Source of the DNA: Tillus elongatus
Lineage: Eukaryota > Arthropoda > Insecta > Coleoptera > Cleridae
Length of the DNA stretch: 64,000 bases
Reading direction: 5' to 3'
NCBI GenBank assembly: GCA_964006375.1
Contig: OZ023263.1
Location: 136,210,063 to 136,274,062, forward strand
How positions within the stretch are numbered: the stretch's first letter is position 1; every line of letters begins with the position of its first letter. Positions 1 through 11,169 of the stretch are shown here, in pieces. The notes beneath the pieces are model-generated. The model made no database searches. It had not been told where the DNA came from and worked only from the letters and a program-made list of their open reading frames with translations. Made by a program: the position numbers and the translations under genes.

Positions 1-55
1 GGCAAGTGTTGTTTTTCATATATTTAAGCATCTGCACCTCACAGGGTGGCGATTG

Positions 56-1133
56 TTAAATTTTCATGGTGTTTGGTTCTTGACATAAGTATTCTTGATT
101 TGATACTTCTTTGCATTTGTGGTTGGAGAACATATAGTTTTGCTCATCTAGAAGAAGGTATTTAGATTTTGGTATTATAACTTGAAAGTTATAATTGATT
201 GGAACCGGTAGAGGGTATAAATGATAGTAATTGTAATTCTCGATTTCAACTATAGGCATTTCTATTATAAAAACAATTTTGTTTTCCTTACTGTATGCTT
301 TAATATTTAGTGTCTGTTCAAATAACAATATATTTTCGATCTCAGGTGTAAATGGTAACTTACTTGATATTAATTTTGTTTCTACGAATTTTATTTCCGA
401 TAGGAGATCTGTTGGTTCAGTCATTGAGTTATGAAATGTATTTAATTTTGCAAAACTGATAGCTGCTTCGATTTTCTCAAATATGTCGTATATATTTTGG
501 TAATAGGCACTAATTTGTGATAGGAGCATTTGAATAAGAAAAAAGTTATAAGTTTCAGTGTTTTCTGTTTAATGTTTTTGATTGCCATTTCAGTTTAAAC
601 TATTCTTGATTCTAAAATGATCTGATTATGTTCAAGAGTCCGAGTCACATTGTAAAATTTTGATATTGAGGCTTGCAGTAACGTAATTTGTTCTGCCATT
701 AATGTTTTAATTTTGAACTGGCTTTCTGAAAGCGATGTGATTGCTTGATCGTATCTTAAGGCATCACCTTGATCTAAATTTACAGTAATTGCCCTTATTA
801 TTGAACCAATACAATCAATAAGCCCTCTTTTCGTTCTTTTATAGACTGGATTTAATTGGATTATTTGTCTGTTTACTCTATTTTCTAGATTAACGATCAA
901 ATTATAAGAGTTATAGAATTCTCTCTTATGTGATGCAGAGTTCTCTCTAGCAACTTTTAGTCTTAGAAAATTTTGTTGACGCTCTTTAAATTACTTTAAA
1001 ATACTAGTGATGTCAAATATTTGTATAAATGACCAGTAATCTATAATATTTTGTGCTGAACATAGTTTTAGAGGTAGGAGGTCAGGATAATCGTTGAGGT
1101 GATGAAACTTGGGGGTAGTAATGTCACAGACTG
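56..1133 (-). pseudogene. env: Errantivirus envelope (F-like fusion protein), broken
   Basis: The 595-900 segment has a basic furin-like cleavage site (RTKRG) followed at once by the conserved start of the fusion region (GLIDCIGSII). This is the signature of errantivirus and baculovirus F-type envelopes. The 56-529 segment continues the membrane-distal F1 part and its heptad-rich region. The N-terminal part lies at about 901-1133. Breaks: an in-frame TAA at 991-993, a TAA at 595-597, and a frame change between 529 and 595. The transmembrane end lies outside the window. The gene sits directly after the integrase, as expected for a spliced env. No functional envelope can be made from this copy. 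Confidence 0.85.
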
Positions 1134-2198
1134 TCACTGTTCCCCACCTGTAACAACCGAAGTTGGTTTTAGTTCTTTAAAGTGGACAGTTTGAATTTTG
1201 TTATTACTATCTTTAATTTTTGCCTTATTATTTTCTACAATTTCTATAATAGTAAATGGCCCTTTAAATTTATTTTCCTTCTCGTTTCGCCTTCCCAATT
1301 TTTTATAAACTGTTTGTCCTAATTTAAATTGATAGGTTTCCGGCCCCAAGTGATTTCTGGAGTCTAATATTTTTTGTTTATTGCTGATTTGATTTTGGTT
1401 TATCGATTCGTATGAGTTTGCAATTTTGTTCTTATGATTTAAAATGTAATCGATAAAGAAATTATCTTTTATCAGATCTGAGGGATCCCTTGCATTGGTG
1501 TGTCCTAGGGTAAGTTCTAAAGGGACATATTTAGTTGAAGAATGTATTGAATTGTTGTACGCAATTACCGCATACTTCATAAGAGTTCGAACATTTTTAT
1601 TTTTGTGTATTTCTCGTAGTATTCTTAAACGTTCCAGCAGAGTCGAGTGGAATCTTTCGACTAGACCGTTTGCTTCGTGATGGACTGGAGTTGTAAAGTG
1701 AATATTTATTTTGTGTAATTTTAACAGCTCTTGTACCATTAGGTTCTTAAATTCAGTTCCGGAATCAGAGATTATTCGCGAGGCCGTGCCGTAAAATGAA
1801 AAGTATGTTATTAAGGACTCACATATTTCTATGGCGTTTTTGCTTTCTATATGTATAGCCGGACCTAGTCTACTAGGCATCTATTATTGTCAAAAATTGT
1901 TGATTGTCAAATTTAAATATATCGACATGTATTCGAAAGGTTTACCTACAGTTTCAGTTAATAACAATGGGACGTATGGTGGGTTTCTATTATATTTTGT
2001 TTCGTTACAAATTATATAGTTATTTATATAGTCACTAACATCTTTTTTCATATTTGGCCAGTAATAATTTCTTTTTAGTTTTTCTAAAGTTTCAGATATG
2101 CCGCGGTGGATGGCCTTGCCTTCATGTTGATATTTAATCATTGGTATCTGTTCGCCTTCTTCTTTAATGGAATTTACCATTTTGGTGCACATTATCAT
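1134..2198 (-). pseudogene. pol: Errantivirus integrase, broken
   Basis: Retroviral-type integrase in two frames. 1890-2198 carries the N-terminal HHCC zinc-binding region and the YYWPNM block. The first cysteine of the CxxC pair is replaced by tyrosine (YIIC), so the zinc site is damaged. 1134-1880 carries the second catalytic Asp (SDSGTEF), the catalytic Glu (NGLVERFH) and a C-terminal DNA-binding domain ending near the env start. A frame change lies near 1885. From 2200 to 2800 the strand holds only degenerate sequence of the RNase H-integrase connection. The enzyme would insert the cDNA into host DNA. Confidence 0.9.
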
Positions 2199-2803
2199 TT
2201 TCGAATTACTACAACTAAAGTGTTCTATATAGGTCTAGTTAAATACAGGGTACATGGATTTATCATAGAAGTACAAATGAAAGGTTTTGTCTTCACAGGT
2301 GTAAGATCTAAGGAATTCTAGAATGAGTTGGTTATTTGACTTAGGGATTTTAATATGTGTAATTTTATAATTATGAAAACTTTCAGTTTTAACATCTCCT
2401 TGATTGTGAGGGTTGTTTGCAATAATTAGTTGATTGGTTTTATTAATTATTTCATCAAGAATTGGTATGCCGTTAGTTAAGTTATTATTTCCACGTACAG
2501 TGTGTACTGTTTCAAAAGAAATTTGATTATTTGTCTGTCTTGGCGGTTCCTCTGTCGGTCTGTTTGATTGCTGTTTAGATTGTCCGCAGGTCTTAAAAGG
2601 ACGTCTAAAATTATTAAAGTTTTGTCCTTTGTTTGTCGGCTAGTAGAGGGCCTAGAGTTTATATCTGTGTATTCTAAGTTTCGGTTCGTTGATGGTTGAT
2701 GGTTTGTGTAAATATTTTCCGTCGAATTTTGAAAAAATTCGACAATATCTTGATTTACCTGACCTTGGTTACCTATTATACTTTCATTTTCTATTGCATT
2801 GAT

Positions 2804-3292
2804 TTAAATTCGAGATAGAGCATCGGCATTAGTAATATGTCTTCCCTTTTTATAAACTATTTCATAGTCAAACTCTTCCAACCGCAAAATCCACCTAACT
2901 AATTTGGAATTGGATTCTTTTAAGTTAAAGAGCCAAACTAATGGTCTGTGATCAGTATAAATTTTGAATTTACGTCCAAACAAGTAGGGTCTAAAATACT
3001 TGCATGCCCACACTATGGCTAATAGTTCTTTTTCTATTGTGGAGTATTTATTTTCAGACTCATCCAATGTTCTAGAGGCATATGCTAGTGGTTTATCGTA
3101 GGGCATTTCTCCATGAGATAAGCCCGCCCCCAGAGCAAAGTTACTAGCATCCGTCGTAAGGATAAACAGCTTTGAGAAGTCTAGATATTGAAGTATTGGG
3201 CTCTTTATTAACAAGTTTTTACAAATTTTGAAAGATTTAATAAACTCTGGACTGTGAATGACTTTATTATTCTTTTTTAAGCAAACCGTCAT
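2804..3292 (-). pseudogene. pol: Errantivirus RNase H domain of Pol
   Basis: This 162-residue open stretch holds the Ty3/gypsy RNase H pattern: TTDASNFALGA with the first Asp, EKELLAIVWA with the catalytic Glu, YTDHRPL with the second Asp, and the ending NADALSR. The domain would degrade the RNA strand of the RNA/DNA hybrid during reverse transcription. It is separated from the RT by a frame change at about 3295-3430. Taken alone the domain looks undamaged, but it is only a fragment of the broken Pol. Confidence 0.88.
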
Positions 3293-3425
3293 AGGTTTAG
3301 TAACCTTCGCAAAATCTTTAATAAGTTTCCTGTAATAAACGACAAGACCTAAAAATGATTTTATTTCTTTCTGAGTCTTGGGTATTGGAAATACTTTTAT
3401 TTCTTCGATTTTATCCGCATTTGGT

Positions 3426-4960
3426 TTAACGCCTGCAGTGTAATAACATGCCCAGGTAAGCCACTTCTTTTTTCAAAAATTCTGATTTATCCAATTGGAC
3501 TTTAAAATGTGCTTCTCTTAGTCTTCTAAATATTTGCCTAAGACGGTGAATATGTTCTTCCAGGAACGTATTAAAAATAATTATGTCGTCCAAATATACC
3601 AGGCAAATTTCGTTTTGGAAACCTCCAAGTATATTATCCATCACTCTCTAAAATATAGATGTAGCGTTTTCTAACCCGAAACTCATTCTCTTAAATTCCC
3701 AATGGCCATTTTTTGTTGAAAATGCTGTTTTAGGAATATCATTGGGGCCCATTTCGATTTGGTGGTACCCACTTGCAAGGTCTAGTGTACTAAAATATTG
3801 TTTTTTCCGAGTTTATCTAATATATCCGCGATGTTAGGGAGGGGATATTCTTTGTTAATAGTTTTGTCATTAAGTTTACGGTAGTCAATAACCATTCTCC
3901 ATTTCCGTTTTCTTGAAGCATCTAATTTTTTAGGTACGATCTAGATAGGGGAGGACCATGAGACGTGGAGGGTTAAATGATGCCTTGTTCAAGTGATTTT
4001 GAAATTGGATCTTTTACCTCTTGCTTGTGAAATTCGGGATATCTATATGATTTTGTAAAAATAGGCTTTTCGTCCGTTAATACGATTTTATATTTAATTT
4101 GGTTGGTGAATGTTAGTGGCAAGCCTTCACTATAAAATATGTCCCTAAATTCAAAGCAGAGTTTACGAATAGCCTTATACTCCTCTTCGTAACAATGGGC
4201 TAATCGTAAATTACTTAAATTCGATTTGAGTATGTTGTCGTAATCTATATTATATGGTTCATCCGTTTTCATTTTTTCAATAAAATTAATTTCATTCACG
4301 TTTACTACTTCAATTTCTGGCGGTTGATATATAATAATTTTTACAGGATTGTCTTTAGGGTTAGTTAATGTGGTTGTTTCAAAATAGTTTTCAATTATCA
4401 CAATAGCTTGTGGCATTTCAACATTACAACCAAAGTTAGTGTATTTAAGGATGCCTGTTTCGGACTGACAATTTACTGCTACTTTAATTTTTTGCTGTGT
4501 TCTAGCCGGAATGACGTATCTAATGGGTTTAAAATTGGTGTTATTTGCATTTTTGTTATTCCCTTGGAAAACATCATAAACAAGTGGGACAATAGCATTT
4601 TGTGTAATTATTTTAAGGCCATTTAGATCAATGTTAGCTTTTAAGGATCTTAAAAGGACGGTTCCAATTAGACCATCATAATTATCAGAAAAATCAAAAA
4701 GGTAAAACTTGTGCTGGCCAGGTGGTTTAAATTTTTTAAATAAGGGTATATCAGCTGTTTCACTGTGAAAAGTAATGCCGTGAGGTGTTTGCATATTGAA
4801 AACTTCGTGTTTTACACACTTAGCATAATATTGTTTTGCTAATGATGGTTTTATTTAACTTCTAGTGCTACCAGTATCGATAAGAAATTTCGCCCTAATT
4901 TCGGGAACATTGACATATGGTAACATTGCATGTATATTATTTATTTACATTATCTCTGAT
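3426..4960 (-). pseudogene. pol: Errantivirus protease and reverse transcriptase, broken
   Basis: Reading from 4960 down, an aspartic protease active site (FLIDTGS) is followed by an in-frame TAA at 4855-4857. 3973-4794 then holds the protease remainder and the RT N-terminal region. 3650-3970 holds RT fingers and palm blocks in shifting frames, with a TAG near 3650. 3426-3644 holds the catalytic box YLDD and following residues. Order and motifs fit errantiviral Pol. There are at least two frame changes and two stops, so no active polymerase is encoded. Confidence 0.88.
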
Positions 4961-5320
4961 TTGGTTGAGACTTGATTACCTGATTTTCATCGTTAGGAGA
5001 TGTTTCATTGTATTGAGGGTGAATTTCGTTTTGATAATAGCAATGTTCAGGGTATTCGCCTGGTACATTTAGTAACTGATTAAAATCTGGTAATGGATTG
5101 TGTTCCAAGTCTTGGGAACATTATGGCATATTAAACGTATCAAAGGTTTCGTTATAATTTTGATTGGTATTCGTGTTTACGCCAGTTGGAAAGGGATGTT
5201 CATTAATTTCTTGATTGAAAAGTTCCTCAGCTACGAATGTTATTTTAGGTCTAACAGAATTCCCAGATGAAGTATCCATTGGCTCTGGTACATATCTATT
5301 TTGGTTCTGGTTTTGATATC

Positions 5321-6373
5321 TTAGAATGGCACTAGTTCGCTTATTTGCGAATCTAGAGTGTTGTTGAGAATGTAATCTATTTCCTGGTTGCCAACGGTTA
5401 TTATTGAAATTGGGTTTAGAAAAATTTTGAAATTGCCTGTTAATAATTTGTGAACTGGGTCTTGGCTGATAGGTATATTAGGTAGATGTTGGTGTAAATG
5501 GGGTTTGTGATAAATATGGCATTTGTGGTTTTGGTGAGTGCTGAAATTTCGTGTATCCATTTGGGACGAAATTGGGATGATTATACTGTACCGGGAAATT
5601 AGGTAGTATGAAGCATTCATGTGCATTTTTGAGGGGTTGAATGAGGGTTTTTGGATAGCTTTATACGCAGGCTGAGAGTAAGATGTGTTATTACTATAAT
5701 TATTATTCTCAAAATTTTTAAAATCAAGTTCTTCCGTAACAAACGACATGACCTGTTCTAGGATGGGTACTTTAATCTGACTAAAAGCTGCAGAGTATAT
5801 GGAAGACCACTTATGAACGTTTTAAGTGCAAAGTAATCATAATGAATTATTTTTATTCTTTTTTCATTTTCGTCTTGAATACATTGATTTAATTTGGACC
5901 AAAGTAAACTTCTAGCGTGTTGGATTCTTATACCAAAGTCTAAAGGTTGCTCATTTTTTAAGGGTTTCATATTTATTAAGTCTTGGATCAAACAATCTAT
6001 GCTGGTCAGAAAATGATAAAACAAGACTATTTTCAATGGAATCCCAAAATGTGATTCCAATTCTTGAACATATCAAAACGGCGGCTCTGCCTGTTAATTT
6101 ATTTAAAATTGTATCGATTAAGCTAGCATTTGTAAGATCATCTAAATTACTTCTATTCTGAAATGTTTTTAAGAAATGTTCGCATGATTGCAAAAACCTA
6201 TTTAATTGCCTAAGATTGCCATCAAACAGACGTACGCTGTCTGCCTGATATCTTAAAAGTGCCATGTCTGGTCTGTTTTGTGTCATTGTTACACTCTCGT
6301 CAATTATTGATTGATCTGGGCCTTGTAAATTTGCAAATTGTCTAAGTAAGGTATCAATATCATCAAAACTCAT
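5321..6373 (-). pseudogene. gag: Errantivirus Gag, broken
   Basis: Three overlapping segments: 5951-6373 is the N-terminal part with an ATG start, 5758-6060 the middle in another frame, and 5321-5749 the asparagine- and histidine-rich C-terminal part. The middle has the block FISGLPYTLQLLVRLKYP, resembling the capsid region of errantiviral Gag. The gene lies between the primer binding site and pol, as expected. At least one frameshift, around 5950-6060, breaks it. The assignment rests mainly on position and on one conserved block. Confidence 0.75.
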
Positions 6374-6703
6374 TAATATTTATGATATTTTAACTATTCT
6401 TAATCATACAAACAAAAATATAGCAACAAAATCAATTAAAGTACTAAATCGAGAATCACTTAAAATATATAAGTAAAAGAAAGGATTGTGAGCAAAACTT
6501 ACAGAATTAACGTTGCTGCTATGTACATCTTCTTATACTTGACCTTTAGGTTTGGACGATGTGTTCTGCCCCCAGGTTCGCTTTGGTTAATTTCCAATAC
6601 GCAAGAGCTTGTCCCTATTACTAGAATTTTCAAAATTTTTTCTCTGTCTATTTAACAGTTAAAACAGAACGGTTCCCCGATTTTTGTTTTTACCGTATCG
6701 ACA

Positions 6704-6722
6704 AATCCTACCGACTGCGCCA
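6704..6722 (-). promoter_or_regulatory. Primer binding site, tRNA-Ser type
   Basis: On the minus strand the 19 bases TGGCGCAGTCGGTAGGATT match the complement of the 3' end of insect tRNA-Ser including CCA, as I remember that tRNA sequence. This is the primer site used by 17.6, 297 and ZAM. It fixes the inner edge of the 5' LTR at about 6723. Confidence 0.85.
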
Positions 6723-7000
6723 GTTAATTGATTGATTTCAATCAATTGAATAAAAAAAGTATTTATTAATTATTATTACATAAAAACATAGAACTAATGT
6801 TAAAAAAGATCAAAAGTGCACTTAACAATAAGACGACTAAACTAATAATGTTCCTCTGCTGTCTCACTACCATCACCCAGCTACGTGTTCCCCACATCCA
6901 GTCTTCCACGGATACAGAGCTCTGTCGTTCACATGTTAAATGCCGATTCAGCAATTTGTACACTTGTGCGGTGATGTGGACTGCAAAGTGAAACAAAATT
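6723..7000 (-). repeat. Presumed 5' LTR of the errantivirus relic (outer edge unknown)
   Basis: The sequence outward of the primer site ends AATTAAC next to it, which suits an errantivirus LTR end. The partner LTR lies outside the window, so the outer edge cannot be placed by comparison; 7000 is only a guess. Short open frames here on both strands have no recognisable product. Confidence 0.5.
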
Positions 7001-7229
7001 TTTTCAAGAAGAAATATACCTACCAGAAACTAATATAAGTATAATTTCTTGGGTACCTAGGTACTAAGGGTTTTATTTACTCTTAGCTTTTACTCTTTAT
7101 GGGACATTTGAAGAAATGAAACTATAATATCATAAAGCAGTTTAAATTACATATATAATCAGATGTACAGTGTGAATTATTTAAATTTCAAAATTTTGTA
7201 TTGTTTATATTTATTTCATTTTTAAAAAG

Positions 7230-8385
7230 TATGGATACAGCTATAGTAAATAAGTGTTGAAAAGAGTTTAGGTGCAGCAAGTGCGTTATGGTAACGAATT
7301 GTAAAAATATTTCAAAGAGTGATAACTCAGTTTCCCATTAAACTAGAATCTCCAGTTTTGATGCATAGTAAAACCCATATAAAGGCAGAGTGGGTACTAG
7401 ATTTGAAAAAGAACTACAAATTTCTTTTAAAAACCTTTTTTGTTATTTTGTTTGCAGAAACTGGTTCGATTGAGTTGACTTGAATGGATCATCCAAGCGA
7501 TTAATAAGGAAAAATACGTGCTGCGTTTATAATTTGGCAGGTACATTCCTTTTGGAAATCAAAATTAAATTTTCGGTAAATTTGCAGTTTAGCACACGGG
7601 GGACTTTTAGAAAAATATCAGAAACATGCTTATAACCCTTTCTGGATGCACATACTACAAGAAAAATTTCTTGCAAACGGCCCCTAAAAAGGAAATGTGA
7701 GCGGAAAGTTCGAAAAAACAGATTAATTGGACCTCTATAAGCTACCTTTGGCCCATTTTGCAGCTACATTTCCTTAAAACCCTGTTTACTTCGCCCAGAA
7801 CCCTTATCCACCGCAGGTCCCGCAACTTTCTTGGGGGTTGCTTTGAAGAAATTTTTCTTGTTTATATTGTTCTTGTTTATGCATTGAGGGTGGTTGTAAG
7901 CATGTAGACGTGGTAGGAGAACCCCTGTGACGAAGCGACGAACCATACTTTCAATTTATGTTTAAATTGTTACCTCATTTCATTTGTATAAAATATTTTT
8001 CCAAAACAGATTTTGAGGTTGCCTTATTTGTCAGTCTCACATAGAGAGCTACAATATTTTATCATCTGAAAAAATATGGATACAGCAACAGTAAATAAGT
8101 GATGAAGAGGGTCTGGGTGCAGAAAGTACGTTGTGGTAAAGAATTTTCAGAAAAAGATTTCATCCGATAACTCAATTTCCGTTTAAGCTATAATATTCAA
8201 TCTTGAGCCATAGTAAAACCTATGTAAAAAACCTATTTTGTTATTTTGTTTGCAAAAACTAGTTCGATTTGGTTGACTAAAACAAAACCATCCAAGCAGT
8301 TAATAAGGAAAAATACCTGTCATATTGATAATTTGGTAGGTACATTCCCCTTATAAATAATTAATTTTTTGTAACTTAAAATTTG
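7230..8385. repeat. Pair of direct repeats about 320 bp long, about 835 bp apart
   Basis: 7230-7570 and 8065-8385 share long diverged blocks in the same order: a sequence like GGTGCAGMAAGTRCGTTRTGG, a GATAACTCARTTTCC block, ATAGTAAAACC, and TTGTTATTTTGTTTGCARAAACT. Both start near a terminus-like motif also found at 8595, 10283 and elsewhere in the window. The 7571-8064 spacer and 8386-8730 show no gene. I read this as two copies of one dispersed repeat. Confidence 0.6.
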
Positions 8386-8734
8386 TAACACAATTTTTAA
8401 AGCGACTTGCAGTATTTACATATATGTGCCAAATTTTAATTTTGTAGCTCCATAGAAAATATAAATTTCTTCAAGTAATCGCTTACTGGGACCTCTGAAG
8501 CCAATCTTCAAGCTCCATTCAAATTAGAAGCTTTAGTTTTAATAATATACCTTACTAATAGTGTACAATTCTTATGACAATTAACTACTATAACGCACTT
8601 GCTGCGTCCAGAACTTTTTTATTTGCTCTGCAGAGGAGCCACTTGTAGGAAGCTTGCTGCTTCTACACCCCATTACAAGGTAAATTGTACGTTAAAAAGA
8701 GCGGTAACATAGAAAGGGGTAGGTGACTATTAAG

Positions 8735-8770
8735 TATAAATATAAACAGTCTGTTATTAAATCGACAGTC
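8735..8770 (+). promoter_or_regulatory. TATA box and initiator-like element before the metalloproteinase pseudogene
   Basis: TATAAATATAAA at 8735-8746 is followed about 30 bases later by CGACAGTC, an arthropod-initiator-like sequence. The ATG is at 8796. This is a complete, compact core promoter by spacing. It has not been tested, and AT-rich DNA gives chance TATA boxes. Confidence 0.45.
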
Positions 8771-8795
8771 TAGTTTCTGTTAGCGAACAAGCATC

Positions 8796-10236
8796 ATGTT
8801 CAAGCTACTGTTTGTTGTTTCTCTTGTGTCTTGTTATGAGGAAATTAAGTTCAAAAACATTCACAAGAAGAAGTTGCAGCTGCACTGCAACAGTTTGAGT
8901 TCACTTATAACCTACCAAATAGTGAATATCTGAGTCAAGATTCTTTGCAGCTGCTGAAACATAAAAGATTTGATGTGGAAGATATGCTCCAACAGTTGAA
9001 TACAGCTAGATACAAGTGGAATAAAATATCTCTACGATGGTATGCGCATACTAACGATGGTCAGATAACAAAAATTATAAGAGAAGCGTTTGCCAAATGA
9101 AGTATATTAATTTACATTTCAGTAAAACATCAAATGCACGGCAGGTTGATGCTGTTATAGTGTTTAAACATAACACACACGGTTTTCTTATATCTAATAC
9201 ACCATGTTATAACCCTCTAAATGGTACGATTCTAAGTCATGCTTACACACCCACGGGAGATGATAAACCTCACGACATACATATAAGTTCTGATATACAG
9301 TGGTCATTAGAAACCACCAACATACCTACAGATGCAAAAACCAGTTTATTGCAAACCATGACGCATGAAATTAACCATGTCTTAGGATTACAACATACAC
9401 AAGACACAAACTCTGTTATGTTTCCTTTCGTTACTGACCAATTAGAACTTGGAATCAGAGATATAGGTAGTATACAAGATTTGTATAGACCACCAGTAAG
9501 TAGTAGTAGTATCAAACCTACAACTACCACCACCAATAAACCCACAACACGAACATCTAGCACAACGTGGAAAGTTACCAGACCAACAACAACAACAATT
9601 AAGAATTCATTTACACAAGAAGCACCCAACTCGTGTCAATATATAAATAGAATAAATACATTTTTAATTATAAATCATAAATTGTATGTGTTTTATATGG
9701 TTGGGTTATACCTTTAAACAATATGCAAGCCCAGTACGAGGCTTCAAAGTTGATCACTGATTGGATACCTGCTTTAGGTTCCAACTTCGTTAAAGTGGAT
9801 GCTGTTTATCAAAAACCAAATCGTGATATGGTTATCAATGGCAGTGTATTTTTGATTGGATGTACAAGTTTCCACCTTCGTTATCATGATACATGGGGTT
9901 TAAATGTATTAAAAAACTGAATGCTGCAGTCAACACATATGCTGGTCAAACTATTTTATTTCATGATGACAACATGTATTAGATAGTGAACGATAATGGA
10001 CTTAGAGGTTCCATCAAAAATCGAAAGTCTTTTTCGCTACACCAATGGTATGTTTCCGTAAGAAACGATATTTTGGATCTGACGAATTCACAAACATCTT
10101 AAACAAAGTAGCACCTTTTGGTATACAATGCGCGCGAGAACCTGTTTTTGAACAACTATGTAAACTTCTGCAGAAACTAACAACTTTCAAATATGTACTA
10201 GAAGAAGGAGATGAAGATTATGAAGATAATTTATAA
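8796..10236 (+). pseudogene. Matrix metalloproteinase-like pseudogene (catalytic + hinge + hemopexin), intronless
   Basis: The ATG at 8796 opens a signal-peptide-like start (MFKLLFVVSLVSC). The prodomain-like part continues in another frame from 8861 to a TGA at 9098. The catalytic domain is open from 9097 to 9717, with the zinc site HEINHVLGLQH (residues 90-100 of that segment), a Met-turn (SVM) and the structural-metal stretch GTILSHAY. A Thr/Ser-rich hinge follows. Hemopexin-like repeats then run through 9723-9920 (KVDAVYQKPN), 9921-10030 and 10045-10236 in several frames. No cysteine-switch motif (PRCGVPD) is visible. At least three frameshifts and two stops kill it. Family members are secreted zinc endopeptidases of the extracellular matrix; some insect DNA viruses also carry one. 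Whether this is a retrocopy or virus-derived is open. Confidence 0.8.
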
Positions 10237-10240
10237 CTCT

Positions 10241-10246
10241 AATAAA
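10241..10246 (+). terminator. Poly(A) signal after the metalloproteinase pseudogene
   Basis: AATAAA lies 5 bases after the last stop codon of the hemopexin-like segment. Together with the TATA box it makes the unit compact, about 1.5 kb. Confidence 0.4.
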
Positions 10247-10282
10247 ATATATTTAATGAATGACATAATATTAAAAAAAGCC

Positions 10283-10444
<162 letters not shown>

Positions 10445-10762
10445 CATATGTCAAGTAGAAATGTCAAAATTATTGTGCTGGAGAATTATAGTTTTTGAGG
10501 AGATTTATCTATAATTGATATTAAGATATAAATAAAAGTAAATAGGAATATCTATGGCTACTATGGAAGCGTTGGTGGGACCCGCTATAGCAGAAAAAGC
10601 AAATTTAAGAACAAAATAAAAAGAGACATTTATTAAAAGAAGTTTTGATGATAGAAAGAGTTTGGGAGGATGTTAAATGAAATTGTGTCAATACAACAAG
10701 CATAGCTTATTTGTAAGATGCGATGTATAATTCTAATTAAAAATAAATAAGTATAAGTATAA

Positions 10763-10932
<170 letters not shown>

Positions 10933-10943
10933 CAAAAGTATTA

Positions 10944-11163
10944 TTTGAGGACATTTTGTGTAGAGAAATGATTTGTTTGAGGACATTGTGTCTAGTTCGA
11001 GGACGTCCCTGAACTAACTTTTTGCTGAAAGTGGTCTTTGGGGACATCAGTTTGAGGACATTTTAAACCACATTTGTCGAGTGTAAATCAGGCTTTTATT
11101 TTTAAGAAACCAAAATGTCCTCAAACTTCCTTTCTCTATATTGAATTATAGAATGTCCTCAAA
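10944..11163. repeat. Cluster of TTTGAGGACATT motifs on both strands
   Basis: TTTGAGGACATT or a near match occurs at 10944, 10976, 10995 (TTCGAGGACGT) and 11051, and its reverse complement at 11114 and 11152. Spacing is irregular (about 19-63 bp) and orientation flips between 11062 and 11114. Function unknown. Confidence 0.6.
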
Positions 11164-11169
11164 CTACCT

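Larger units (their letters stand above)
1..6722 (-). mobile_element. Errantivirus-like (Ty3/gypsy) provirus relic, 3' end outside window
   Basis: On the minus strand the order is primer binding site, Gag, protease, RT, RNase H, integrase and an envelope of the baculovirus-F-like type. This is the layout of insect errantiviruses (gypsy, 17.6, 297, ZAM group). Every gene is broken by stops or frameshifts, so the copy is dead. The 3' LTR and the end of env lie left of base 1. The tRNA-Ser primer site points to the 17.6/297/ZAM branch rather than to gypsy itself, which is an inference from family knowledge. Confidence 0.9.

Noticed and set aside
1495..2321. Plus-strand frames in the errantivirus region
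   Set aside because: They oppose the clear integrase frames on the minus strand and show no motifs.
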